Positions 51,143 through 59,154 of a DNA stretch of 64,000 bases are shown piece by piece. Source of the stretch: Nocardioides glacieisoli. GTDB taxonomy: Bacteria; Actinomycetota; Actinomycetes; Propionibacteriales; Nocardioidaceae. The translations under genes and the position numbers were made by a program. The notes beneath the pieces were generated by a model. It was not told the DNA's origin and searched no databases. It worked only from the letters and a program-made list of their open reading frames with translations. Location: positions 1 through 64,000 of the forward strand of contig NZ_SDWS01000014.1 of NCBI RefSeq assembly GCF_004137245.1, written 5' to 3'. Numbering within the stretch: position 1 is the first letter of the stretch; the number at the start of each line of letters is the position of its first letter.

Positions 51143-51346
51143 TCAGGACTGGCGCTTGAACCAGTACGTCGTCTCCACGCCGGGAATGACCTGCACCAGC
51201 TCCCAGCCGTTCATGCCGAGGGAGGTCAGCAGGTCCTCCCACGACTCGGTGTCGGCGACGAGCGCCTCCGGGTCGGCGTTGTAGCCGCCGACCTCCACGT
51301 TGCCCTGGTCGTCGACGGTGATCTCGAGGTGTGCCCAAGCAGCCAT
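51143..51346 (-). CDS. Small DUF4177-like protein
   Basis: A 67-residue protein with WEDLLTSLGMNGWELVQVIPG and final YWFKRQS, the pattern of DUF4177-like small beta-alpha-beta proteins (W-E ... L...G..GWELV ... FKR). No function known. It starts with ATG seven bases after CAGGAT, a C-variant of the leaderless box seen elsewhere. Confidence 0.7.
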   Translation of the reverse strand: MAAWAHLEITVDDQGNVEVGGYNADPEALVADTESWEDLLTSLGMNGWELVQVIPGVETTYWFKRQS

Positions 51347-51371
51347 GCGAGCGATCCTGCCATGCCCTTGC

Positions 51372-51896
51372 TCAACCCCCGAGCGGCCACTCCTCCATCA
51401 CGTGGCACCGCCCCGACTCCCACCACGCGAGCTGGAGCCGGTCGAGCACCACGTCGGCCGGCACGACGTCGCGCAGCAGCCCGGCGGTCGTCGCCAGGCT
51501 GACGGTGGCGGAGGCGGCGTCGACGGTGAGGTGGGGCTGCACGTCGTCGCCGAACTCGCCGCCGTACGGCTGGTGCGCGGGGAAGGCGGCGACCAGTCGC
51601 GCGGTGAGGTCGCGGAGCTCGTCGGCGGGCTCGGGGACGAGATGGATGATCCCGTTGGGGAACTGGGCCAATCGCTGGAGCCTGGTGCGGACCTTTCCCG
51701 TCGTGGCCGCGATGTCCGCGATCGTGCTCAGCGCCGCCTCCGACGGATCCGGGGCGAACGGCCCGAGGGCCGTGATGTGCGCGTGCCCGAACCGCGGGTC
51801 GCTCGACACGAACCCCGCGTCGTAGTGGGCCGTCCTCGCCCGCACCCACTCCTCCAGCACCGGCACCGGCAGCTGCAGGACGGAGTGGCCGGGCAC
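51372..51896 (-). CDS. 2'-5' RNA ligase-like 2H phosphoesterase
   Basis: A 174-residue 2H-fold protein with the two catalytic H-x-T motifs: HAHITALGPF near residue 38 and QPHLTVD near 122. The family includes 2'-5' RNA ligases and cyclic phosphodiesterases acting on RNA ends or small cyclic phosphates. GTG start. Its start is 30 bases from the divergent cobT gene. Confidence 0.84.
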   Translation of the reverse strand: MPGHSVLQLPVPVLEEWVRARTAHYDAGFVSSDPRFGHAHITALGPFAPDPSEAALSTIADIAATTGKVRTRLQRLAQFPNGIIHLVPEPADELRDLTARLVAAFPAHQPYGGEFGDDVQPHLTVDAASATVSLATTAGLLRDVVPADVVLDRLQLAWWESGRCHVMEEWPLGG

Positions 51897-51926
51897 CCTG
51901 TCAGCCTGCCCTAGGCTGGCGCCGCC

Positions 51927-52964
51927 ATGGACCGCACCCCGATCTCACCGCCCTCCCCCGCCGTCCTCGCCCTCGCGCGCGAGCGGCTCGCGGGCCTCGC
52001 CACGCCGCCCGGCGCCCTCGGCCGGATCGGCGAGCTCGGCGCCTGGCTGGCCGCGTGCCAGGGCTCGGTGCCGCCGCGTCCGCTGACCGGCGTACGCCTC
52101 GCGGTGTTCGCCGGTGACCACGGCGTCGCTGCGCACGGCGTCTCGGCGTACCCGTCCGCCGTCACGGAAGCGATGGTCCGCACGATCGCCTCGGGGCGGG
52201 CAGGTGTCTCCGCGCTGGCTCGCGAGCACGGCGTCGCGGTCACCGTCCTCGACGTGGCCGTGGATGCCGACCTGTCGGACCTCCCGGCCGCGGTGACCGC
52301 GCGCAAGGTCCGTCGCGGGTCGGGCGCGATCCACGTCGAGGACGCCCTCACCGCGGACGAGACCGCGCAGGCCCTCGCGCTGGGCGCCTCGCTCGCCGGC
52401 GAGCTCGTCGACGACGGTGCCCAGCTGCTGATGACGGGCGACCTCGGCATCGGGAACACCACGCCGGCCGCAGCGCTCGTCGCCGCGTCGCTCGGGCTGC
52501 CCGCCGACGAGGTGACCGGTCGCGGCACCGGCATCGACGACGAGGGCTGGACCCGCAAGCGTGACGTGGTCGCTGCCGCGCTGGTGCGCGCGTCCGGGCG
52601 GACCGCCGACCCGGTCGACCTGCTCACGGCGCTCGGCAGCGCCGACCTGGCCGCGACCGTCGGCTTCCTCGTCGAGGCCTCCCGTCGTGGCACGCCGGTC
52701 GTGCTCGACGGTCTGATGTCGGTCGCCTGCGCCGTCGTCGCTGAGGCTCTCGCGCCGGGCGCCTCCGCCTGGTGGGTCGCCGGGCACCGCTCGACCGAAC
52801 CCGCCCAGACGCACGCACTCAAGTCCCTCGGCCTCGAGCCGCTCCTCGACGCCGGCATGCGGCTCGGCGAGGGGTCCGGCGCGGTCGTCGCGCTGCCGCT
52901 CCTCCGCTCAGGGATCGCCGTGCTGCGTGACGTGGCGCTGCTCAGCGAGATCCTTCCCGAGTGA
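51927..52964 (+). CDS. cobT: Nicotinate-nucleotide-dimethylbenzimidazole phosphoribosyltransferase
   Basis: CobT, 345 residues, makes alpha-ribazole phosphate for the lower loop of cobalamin. Motifs: TPPGALGRIGELGAWLA, FAGDHGVAAHGVSAYPSAVT, MTGDLGIGNTTPAAA and the catalytic Glu in GMRLGEGSGA. Length normal. First gene of the cobTSU set; the next start follows five bases after its stop. I see no cobalamin riboswitch before it. Confidence 0.96.
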   Translation: MDRTPISPPSPAVLALARERLAGLATPPGALGRIGELGAWLAACQGSVPPRPLTGVRLAVFAGDHGVAAHGVSAYPSAVTEAMVRTIASGRAGVSALAREHGVAVTVLDVAVDADLSDLPAAVTARKVRRGSGAIHVEDALTADETAQALALGASLAGELVDDGAQLLMTGDLGIGNTTPAAALVAASLGLPADEVTGRGTGIDDEGWTRKRDVVAAALVRASGRTADPVDLLTALGSADLAATVGFLVEASRRGTPVVLDGLMSVACAVVAEALAPGASAWWVAGHRSTEPAQTHALKSLGLEPLLDAGMRLGEGSGAVVALPLLRSGIAVLRDVALLSEILPE

Positions 52965-52968
52965 CCCA

Positions 52969-53736
52969 GTGATCGCGCGCGACGCCTGGCTCCTCGCGAC
53001 CGGCACCCTCACCGCCGTCCGGGTACCCCCGCCCTCCCGGGTCGACCGCCCGGTCGCGGGGCTGGCGATGGTGCTGGCACCGCTCGCCGTCCTGCCGCTC
53101 GGGATCGCAGCCGGCGCGCTCGCCCTCCTCGGCTCCTGGCTCGACCTGCCGCCTCTCGCTGTGGCGTACGTCGTCGTGCTGGCGCTCGCGCTCGGCACCC
53201 GCGCCTTCCACTGGGACGGACTCGCCGACACCGCCGACGGCCTGACCGCGTCCTACTCCGCCGAACGTTCGCTCGAGGTCATGCGCACCGGACCGGTCGG
53301 CCCGGCCGGCGTCGTCGCCGTCGTCCTGGTCGCAGGCCTCCAGGCCGCGGCGCTCGCGCCGGTCATCCGGCACGAGCACGGCTGGCTCGCCCTCGGCCTG
53401 CTCGTGTGCGCCTCGCGCGCCTGCCTGGCCCCGGCCTGCGTCCGCGGGGTTCCCGCCGCCCGCACCGACGGCCTCGGCGCCACCCACATCGGCTCGGTCC
53501 CGGTCGTCGGCGCGCTCGCCACCCTAGCGCTGGCAGTCGCCCTCGTCGCCGTGGCCGGCGCCGCCCTCGGCTCGGTGTGGCCGCCGCTCGCCGGCGTGGT
53601 GCTGATGGTGGCCGCAGTCGTCGCGCTGGTCTTCCGCTGCGTACGCCGCCTCGGCGGGATCACGGGCGACGTGCTCGGCGCAGCGGTCGAGGTCTCGTTC
53701 GCGGTGCTGGTCCTGGCCGCCGCGGCCACTCCCTAG
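52969..53736 (+). CDS. cobS: Adenosylcobinamide-GDP ribazoletransferase
   Basis: Membrane enzyme of 255 residues that joins adenosylcobinamide-GDP with alpha-ribazole, the last step of cobalamin synthesis. The signature TRAFHWDGLADTADGL (aspartates for metal) is present, followed by SLEVMRTGPVGPAGV; about six helices follow. Ends GGITGDVLGAAVEVSF, as in the family. The GTG at 52969 was chosen because it is in frame directly after the cobT stop. Confidence 0.95.
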   Translation: MIARDAWLLATGTLTAVRVPPPSRVDRPVAGLAMVLAPLAVLPLGIAAGALALLGSWLDLPPLAVAYVVVLALALGTRAFHWDGLADTADGLTASYSAERSLEVMRTGPVGPAGVVAVVLVAGLQAAALAPVIRHEHGWLALGLLVCASRACLAPACVRGVPAARTDGLGATHIGSVPVVGALATLALAVALVAVAGAALGSVWPPLAGVVLMVAAVVALVFRCVRRLGGITGDVLGAAVEVSFAVLVLAAAATP

Positions 53737-53780
53737 GTGGTCGAGCAGCCCGCGAGGAACGAGCGGGCGTACCGAGACCT
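53737..53780. repeat. REP-like palindromic element
   Basis: A hairpin between convergent cobS and the next gene: GCCCGC / GCGGGC (6 bp) around a nine-base loop, with outer arms GGTCGAG and GAGACC. The theme 'GGTCGAG ... CGAGACC' is a dispersed palindrome I know from Nocardioides and relatives. It touches the stop codons on both sides and may act as a terminator. Confidence 0.6.
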
Positions 53781-54049
53781 CAGGCGTCGTACTCCGCGTC
53801 GTGCGTCCGGGCGTCCGCTGCCTGCTCGTCGAGCGACTGGCGGTACGCAACACACCCGCGCATGAACCGCGGCCACGGCGGGACCGCGATGTCGGGGTCG
53901 GTCCGCTCGGGGAGGGTGTCCCAGAGGTCCGGGTGGTGCCAGCACAGGTCGTGCCCGGAGGTGTCCCGGTGTGCGCGGACGGCGGTGCGGAGCTTCACCA
54001 CTTCCGCCGCCAGCTGGTCGCGGGTCATGTCGGCGAGGTCGTCGTCCAT
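53780..54049 (-). CDS. Small Trp/His-rich protein, unknown
   Basis: An 89-residue protein with no known function. N-terminal helix (DDDLADMTRDQLAAEVVKL), then HDLCWHHPDLWDTLPE and MRGCVAYRQSLDEQAAD. The motif C-W-H-H-P-x-L-W looks like a conserved metal- or nucleotide-linked core, seen in actinobacterial hypothetical proteins. It points against cobS and cobU, splitting the cob set. Confidence 0.65.
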   Translation of the reverse strand: MDDDLADMTRDQLAAEVVKLRTAVRAHRDTSGHDLCWHHPDLWDTLPERTDPDIAVPPWPRFMRGCVAYRQSLDEQAADARTHDAEYDA

Positions 54050-54102
54050 CGGTCCAGTGTGCGCCCGTCGGACGAGGTTCCGCCTCTGACAGGATCGGCG
54101 GC

Positions 54103-54630
54103 ATGCGGATCCTGGTCACCGGCGGCGTCCGGTCCGGCAAGTCCACCCACGCCGAGGCCCTCCTCGGCGACGAGCCCGCCACCTACGTGGCGCCCGGACC
54201 CACCCCGGACGCCGAGGCCGACCCCGACTGGGCCGCTCGCATCACCGCCCACCTCGCCCGACGTCCGGCGTCGTGGTCGACGCTCGAGACGCGCGACGTG
54301 GCGACGGCACTCCGCGAGGCTGACCTGCCCATCCTCGTCGACTGCCTCGGCACCTGGCTGACCGCTCTGGTCGACGACGCAGGCGCGTGGGAGCAGGACA
54401 GCGACACCGTCCACCAGATGGTGGTCGCGCGCACCGACGAGGTCGTCGACGCCCTCCGCGCCTGCGACCACGACGTCGTCGTCGTCACCAACGAGGTCGG
54501 CCTCGGGATCGTCCCCGAGCACCGCTCCGGGCGGCTCTTCCGCGACCTCCTCGGCATCGTCAACCAGCGCGTGGCCGCGGCCTGCGACGAGGTGCACCTC
54601 GTCGTCGCCGGACGCGTGCTCCGACTGTGA
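54103..54630 (+). CDS. cobU: Adenosylcobinamide kinase/guanylyltransferase
   Basis: CobU, 175 residues, phosphorylates adenosylcobinamide and adds GMP to make adenosylcobinamide-GDP, the substrate of CobS. P-loop GGVRSGKST (residues 7-15), VDCLGTWLT and VVTNEVGLGIVPEHRSGR (kinase B motif and GTP site) are all present. AGGA lies before the ATG; CAGGAT seven bases upstream is an alternative promoter sign. Full length. Confidence 0.95.
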   Translation: MRILVTGGVRSGKSTHAEALLGDEPATYVAPGPTPDAEADPDWAARITAHLARRPASWSTLETRDVATALREADLPILVDCLGTWLTALVDDAGAWEQDSDTVHQMVVARTDEVVDALRACDHDVVVVTNEVGLGIVPEHRSGRLFRDLLGIVNQRVAAACDEVHLVVAGRVLRL

Positions 54631-54643
54631 GGAGACTGCACCC

Positions 54644-55372
54644 ATGACGAACGACCTCGACCTGCGTACGACGTGGGCAGCCGGCCGACCCGCCCACGGC
54701 CTCTGGAGCCTGCTCCCCGGAGCCGTGACCGCGGAGGTCCTGGCGCGGACCGGCGCCGACTACGTGGTCGTCGACCTACAGCACGGTGCGGCCTCCGAGG
54801 CCGACCTGCCCGGCATCACCGCAGCGATCCGCGCGGTTGGTTCGGTGCCGCTGGTCCGCACCCGCAGCTCCTCGTTCCCGGACGTCGGTCGCCCGCTCGA
54901 CCTCGGCGCCCACGGCGTGATCGTCCCCAACATCCGCGGCGCCGAGCACGCTCGCGAGGTCATCGCGTCGGCCCGGTACGCGCCCGGCGGTGGCCGCTCG
55001 ATCGGCAGGCTCGCTGGTGACGCGGACCAGCCGCTGGTCATCCTCATGGTGGAGATGGCGACTGCCCTCGACGAGCTCGACGACCTCCTCGCTGTCGACG
55101 GACTGGACGGGATCTACGTCGGTCCCGGCGACCTCTCGCTGTCCCTCGGCCTCAGCGGCGAGGACCACCGCGACGAGCTCCGCGCGGTCCTGTCGTCGAT
55201 CATCGCCAGGGCCATTGCCGCTGGCGTGCCGGTAGGCGTGCACGCCTACACCGGCGAGGACGCCCGGTCGTACGCCGCCGAGGGCGCGACCATCGTCACC
55301 GTCGCGGTCGACACGGTCTCGCTGAGCCAGGCCATGGGGCAGCACCTCGACGCCGCGCGGACCACGAGCTAG
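54644..55372 (+). CDS. HpcH/HpaI family aldolase
   Basis: A 242-residue class II aldolase of the HpcH/HpaI (hydroxy-2-oxo-acid) family. Motifs: HGLWSLLPGAVTAEVLARTG, YVVVDLQHGAASEADL (His base), GAHGVIVPNIRGAEHA, MVEMATALDEL (metal Glu) and YVGPGDLSLSLG (metal Asp). It would split 4-hydroxy-2-oxoacids to pyruvate and an aldehyde. AGGAGA before the ATG. Starts 13 bases after cobU, perhaps by read-through. Confidence 0.9.
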   Translation: MTNDLDLRTTWAAGRPAHGLWSLLPGAVTAEVLARTGADYVVVDLQHGAASEADLPGITAAIRAVGSVPLVRTRSSSFPDVGRPLDLGAHGVIVPNIRGAEHAREVIASARYAPGGGRSIGRLAGDADQPLVILMVEMATALDELDDLLAVDGLDGIYVGPGDLSLSLGLSGEDHRDELRAVLSSIIARAIAAGVPVGVHAYTGEDARSYAAEGATIVTVAVDTVSLSQAMGQHLDAARTTS

Positions 55373-55725
55373 CGGCTGGCCAGTCGCATCACGCGCGCGG
55401 CCACGAAGAGCACGACCACCAACCCCACGAAGGCACCCACCAGCAACAGCACCAACCCGACGGCCCACAGGCCGGAGTCGTCCGTCGCGGCGGCGTACAC
55501 AGCCCACGGGACCGCGAAGCCGACGGTGGCCGCCGCCGCGAGCAGGACGACTCCCCTGCGTGCTCGGGCGAGCGCGACGATCGCGCCGGCCACGATGAAG
55601 ACTCCGCAGCCGATCACCTGCCAGACGTCGTAGGGCACGTCGTCCCAGCCGAACCACACGAACCACATCGCGCAGCTGAACAGCGCGAGGAGGACGGACG
55701 CGGCGGACAGGTTCATGGGCTGCAT
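55369..55725 (-). CDS. Small membrane protein, unknown
   Basis: About 118 residues with four hydrophobic helices (VLLALFSCAMWFVWFGWDD, IGCGVFIVAGAIVALA, VVLLAAAATVGFAVPWAVY, VGLVLLLVGAFVGLVVVLFV). No family recognised. ATG at 55725 with GGGAG five bases upstream; ATG 55716 makes an ATGA overlap with the upstream lipoprotein stop. Probably co-transcribed with the lipoprotein. Confidence 0.65.
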   Translation of the reverse strand: MQPMNLSAASVLLALFSCAMWFVWFGWDDVPYDVWQVIGCGVFIVAGAIVALARARRGVVLLAAAATVGFAVPWAVYAAATDDSGLWAVGLVLLLVGAFVGLVVVLFVAARVMRLASR

Positions 55726-56693
55726 GTCGGCTCCCGCCAGTCGGTGATGCTGGAGGTGTCGAAGCGCGCCAGGTGCGGCGTCATCGGGCGCCCCTTGTCC
55801 TGGTAGAGCCGCGATCCCGACTCGCTGACCACCCACAGGTGGTCGGGGCCGGTCAGCGACATGCCCTCGGCCCCCGGCACGAACGCCCGGCTCCTGCCGT
55901 CCGGTCCGACGAGCACGCCGCACGTCGTGTTCGACCGCGCGAGCCACAGCCCCGGGCCGACTCCGCCGAGCTCCGCCCAAATCGCGCCCTGGGTGTCCGG
56001 CGGGATCCGGACGGCGTCGACGGCGTCCCCCTCGTCGAGCTCGTACGCCGTCGAGGCGAGCAGCGCGTCGACGTCGAACCACCAGAGCCGGGCCGGGTTC
56101 TCCGCCCGGAAGCGGCCCAGCCCGAGTCGGCCGTCGTCGTCCAGCACTGCGAACGAGCCGCGCACCGGCTCCGCCAGCGCCCACCCACGTTGGGGCTTCA
56201 GCGTCGACGGGTCGAGCAGCCACAGCCGCTGCGTCTCGGCGAGCCAGACGCCGTGCTCGTCGGCGACCACACCGCCGCCGTGCCGGCACTCGGTCGGCTG
56301 CCGCGGACCGACCCGGCCGACCACCGGGTAGCGCGACCGGATCAGCTCGCCGGTCCTCAGGTCCATCGACTGCATCGTGCAGAGCCGCTGCCCGCCGAGC
56401 TTGGTCCCGTCGAAGCTCGCGACGTACGCCGTCCCGTCCGCGACCGTCATCCCCTGCGGCACCAGCCACTCGCTCGCGCCCGGCACCCAGCGACCGGCGC
56501 ACATGTCCTGCGCGTTGGCGAAGTACATCAGCCGGTCGGGGCCGTAGGTCGGCCGCTGCCCGCGCACGTCGTCGTACGTGACCGGGCCGCAACCACCCAT
56601 CGACCGCAGCTCCGACTCGTTCGGTGCGGCGCTGGTGCAGCCGGTCGCCAGCAGCAGAGCTGCCAGTGCCACGACCCGCCCGACCCCCGTCAC
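55713..56693 (-). CDS. Lipoprotein with beta-propeller-like domain
   Basis: A 326-residue lipoprotein: signal GRVVALAALLLATGC, lipobox LATGC with Cys at about residue 19, then a domain with repeated beta segments (LYQDKGRPM, FVPGAEGMSL, VWLAETQRLWLLDPS), like a propeller. Function unknown. GTG at 56693 follows TAGCGT by seven bases; longer starts add unlikely residues. Overlaps the membrane gene downstream and follows the cyclase gene closely. Confidence 0.72.
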   Translation of the reverse strand: MTGVGRVVALAALLLATGCTSAAPNESELRSMGGCGPVTYDDVRGQRPTYGPDRLMYFANAQDMCAGRWVPGASEWLVPQGMTVADGTAYVASFDGTKLGGQRLCTMQSMDLRTGELIRSRYPVVGRVGPRQPTECRHGGGVVADEHGVWLAETQRLWLLDPSTLKPQRGWALAEPVRGSFAVLDDDGRLGLGRFRAENPARLWWFDVDALLASTAYELDEGDAVDAVRIPPDTQGAIWAELGGVGPGLWLARSNTTCGVLVGPDGRSRAFVPGAEGMSLTGPDHLWVVSESGSRLYQDKGRPMTPHLARFDTSSITDWREPTCSP

Positions 56694-56700
56694 GTCTCGC

Positions 56701-56706
56701 ACGCTA
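56701..56706 (-). promoter_or_regulatory. -10-like element, leaderless start of lipoprotein gene
   Basis: TAGCGT on the minus strand is followed by seven bases and the GTG at 56693. Its TAG is also the stop codon of the upstream cyclase gene. Confidence 0.45.
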
Positions 56707-58257
56707 CCCGCGCGGCACGGCCAGCGCGGTCTCTCCACCCCGGCCGCGGAGGGTGACCGATCCGTGCTCGACCCAGCGATCGGCCTCCTTCGGGCCAGCC
56801 GCCTCGACGCTGGCAAGCGAGACCAGGACCCGGCCCTCCTCTTTCTTGGCCAGGTCGGTGAGCCGGGCCGCGGAGTTCACGGCGTCACCGATGACGGTGT
56901 ACTCGAACCGCTCCTCGTGGCCGACGTTGCCCGCCACCACCTCACCGGTGGCCACACCGATCCCCGCCGACAGCTCCGGCACCTCCGCGGCCAGCCGCTC
57001 GGCGATCGCCCGGGCGGCGCCGAGCGCGTGGCCGGCGTGGTCGTCGACCGTGACCGGGGCGCCGAAGACCGCGAGCACGGCGTCGCCCATGAACTTGTTG
57101 ACCAGCCCGCCGCGTCGGTCGACCTCCTCGACAATCACGGCGAAGAACCGGTTGAGCAGCGCGACGACCTCGGCGGGCTCGTGCTCGGTGGCATACGTCG
57201 TGGAGCCCTCGAGGTCGACGAAGAGGACGCTGGCCTCGCGCGCCTCTCCCCCGAGCTCGACCTCGCCCGCCGTCTCGGCGGCGCGCTGGGCCACCTCGCG
57301 ACCGACGTGGCGGCCGAAGAGGTCGCGCAGCTGTTCGCGCTCGCGCAACCCGGTCGCCATCCGGTTGAACCCGACCTGAAGCAGACCGACCTCGGTGCCG
57401 TCGAACACCACGACCTCCCGGTCGAGCTGGCCGCGCTCGACGTCGAGCAGCGCGTCCCGCACCGCGAGGACCGGGTCGACCACGGCGCTCGCCGAGAGCA
57501 CCGTGACGAGCAGGCCGAAGACGAGCACCACGGCGCCCACGACGATGGTCGTGACGCCCAGCCGGGTGACGGTCACCGTGTCGTCGACCAGCGCGACGAC
57601 CCCGGCGACCATGAGGGCCACGACGGGCGCGGCGGTGCCGACCACCCAGAAGATCACCGATCGCGCCTTGACCCCGACGAGGCTGGGCCGCCGGGTCAGC
57701 TCGGCTCCCACCAGGGCCCGCGCGGCCAGCGGGCGCAGCGCGAAGTCGGAGAGCAGGAAGGCGATGCCCGACACGACGATCGACGCCGTGCCGACCGTCA
57801 GGCCGACGCCGAGCGCGCGCTCGGGCTGCAGGACCGCGGCCAGGACCGTGAAGAGGACCGTGGCGATCGCCCACAGCGCGAACTGCAGGACCGTGAGTCG
57901 CACCGGGACCCGGAGCGTACGACGTACGGTGCGCGCGTCCGGCGGCTCGTCGTCGTACTGCCAGCGCAGCGCGCGCAACGACGAGGCGGTGCCGATCCAC
58001 GTCCCGAGCAGGATCGCCACGCCGACGTAGATCGGTACGGCCACCGCCGTGGCGACCACCATCGCGCTGCTGGCGGGCGGGAGCGGCAGCACGACCGTGG
58101 CGATCACCACCACGACTCCGGCGCCGACGAGGTTCGTGGCCAGGAGCAGGGCGGTCAGGAGCAGCTGCACGCGGATCCGCACGGCGCGGGGCGACTGACC
58201 GGGGCGGCCCAGGAGCCAGGAGCCGTACGGCGCGCGGGTCCGCCAGCGTCGAGACAT
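56704..58257 (-). CDS. Membrane adenylate/guanylate cyclase with HAMP
   Basis: A 517-residue class III cyclase. Six helices in the first ~280 residues, a HAMP linker (VVDPVLAVRDALLDVERGQL ... GFNRMATGL) and a C-terminal catalytic domain: SVLFVDLEGSTTYA (metal Asp), VNKFMGDAVLAVFGAP (second metal Asp) and YTVIGDAVNSAARL (Asn, substrate). It makes cAMP (or cGMP) in response to a membrane signal. ATG 58257 follows TACGCT by seven bases. Divergent from the alpha/beta hydrolase. Confidence 0.92.
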   Translation of the reverse strand: MSRRWRTRAPYGSWLLGRPGQSPRAVRIRVQLLLTALLLATNLVGAGVVVVIATVVLPLPPASSAMVVATAVAVPIYVGVAILLGTWIGTASSLRALRWQYDDEPPDARTVRRTLRVPVRLTVLQFALWAIATVLFTVLAAVLQPERALGVGLTVGTASIVVSGIAFLLSDFALRPLAARALVGAELTRRPSLVGVKARSVIFWVVGTAAPVVALMVAGVVALVDDTVTVTRLGVTTIVVGAVVLVFGLLVTVLSASAVVDPVLAVRDALLDVERGQLDREVVVFDGTEVGLLQVGFNRMATGLREREQLRDLFGRHVGREVAQRAAETAGEVELGGEAREASVLFVDLEGSTTYATEHEPAEVVALLNRFFAVIVEEVDRRGGLVNKFMGDAVLAVFGAPVTVDDHAGHALGAARAIAERLAAEVPELSAGIGVATGEVVAGNVGHEERFEYTVIGDAVNSAARLTDLAKKEEGRVLVSLASVEAAGPKEADRWVEHGSVTLRGRGGETALAVPRG

Positions 58258-58264
58258 GGCCCGG

Positions 58265-58270
58265 AGCGTA
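58265..58270 (-). promoter_or_regulatory. -10-like element, leaderless start of cyclase gene
   Basis: TACGCT on the minus strand is followed by seven bases and the ATG at 58257. Confidence 0.45.
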
Positions 58271-58295
58271 GTGGCACGTGCGTGTCACGGAGCCC

Positions 58296-58301
58296 TAGTC
58301 T
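58296..58301 (+). promoter_or_regulatory. -10-like element, leaderless start of hydrolase gene
   Basis: TAGTCT is followed by six bases and the GTG at 58308; the divergent cyclase has its own box 26 bases away. Confidence 0.45.
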
Positions 58302-58307
58302 CCGCAG

Positions 58308-59144
58308 GTGGAGCCGACACCGTTCACCGCCGCCACTGCGTCGGGCCAGATCGCGGGCTGGGTGACCGGGGACGGGCCGCCCGTCCTGTTGCTGCACGGT
58401 GGTCCCGGCCTGGGATTCGAGTACATGGACGACGTCGTCGCGGAGATCGCGCCACACCACCGCGCGGCCACCTTCCAGCAGCGCGGCCTGGCGCCGTCGG
58501 CGATCGAGGGTGAGTTCACCATCGCCGAGGCCGTCGCCGACATCGTGGCGGTGCTCGATGCGCTCGGATGGGAGACGGCGTACCTGCTGGGCCACTCGTG
58601 GGGCGGGCACCTGGCCTTCCACGCGGCCACCGCGATTCCGGACCGGCTCGCCGGCGTCCTCGCGGTCGACCCGCTCGGCGCCGTGGGCGACGGCGGCGCG
58701 TCAGCATTCGGTGCCGAGCTGATGGTGCGCTTGTCCGACACCAGCCGCCCCAGGGTCGAGGAGCTGTCGGCGAAGGAGGAGGCCGAGGGCCTGTCCCTCG
58801 CCGAGGAGATGGAGCAGCTCCGGCTGCTCTGGCCCTCGTACTTCGCTGATCCCGCGGCGGCACCGGAGATGCCGCCGGTGCGGATGTCGCCGGGGTCCAG
58901 CGAGGGGTTGTGGGGCGAGATCGTGGCCCTAATGCCGGCGCTCGAGGCCGCCCTGCCGTCCATCGTCACACCGGTCGGGATCCTCATGGGCGAGGGCAGC
59001 CCGATGCCCACCACGGCCGGGAGCGACACCGCGGACCGCATCCCGGGAGGCTGGTCGTACGTCGTGCCCGGTGCGGGCCACTTCGTGTGGATCGAGTCGC
59101 CGGGTGCGGTGCTGGCGGCGATGGAGCGGATCACCGGCCTCTAG
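58308..59144 (+). CDS. Alpha/beta hydrolase (proline iminopeptidase-like)
   Basis: A 278-residue alpha/beta hydrolase. Oxyanion motif LLLHGGPGLGFEYM, nucleophile elbow GHSWGGHLAF (Ser), and final His in VPGAGHFVWIESP; the acid is near MGEGSPMPT. HGGPG is typical of the proline iminopeptidase group (peptidase S33), but the substrate could be an ester or amide. GTG start. Its stop codon TAG lies inside the promoter box of the next gene. Confidence 0.88.
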   Translation: MEPTPFTAATASGQIAGWVTGDGPPVLLLHGGPGLGFEYMDDVVAEIAPHHRAATFQQRGLAPSAIEGEFTIAEAVADIVAVLDALGWETAYLLGHSWGGHLAFHAATAIPDRLAGVLAVDPLGAVGDGGASAFGAELMVRLSDTSRPRVEELSAKEEAEGLSLAEEMEQLRLLWPSYFADPAAAPEMPPVRMSPGSSEGLWGEIVALMPALEAALPSIVTPVGILMGEGSPMPTTAGSDTADRIPGGWSYVVPGAGHFVWIESPGAVLAAMERITGL

Positions 59145-59147
59145 GGT
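59142..59147 (+). promoter_or_regulatory. -10-like element, leaderless start of sulfatase gene
   Basis: TAGGGT is followed by seven bases and the GTG at 59155, supporting that start over GTG 59146. Confidence 0.45.
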
Positions 59148-59154
59148 GAAGCGC

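Noticed and set aside
51897..51926. Cobalamin riboswitch before cobT
   Set aside because: Only 30 bases separate cobT from the divergent gene, too short for the element, and no B12-box-like core is seen.
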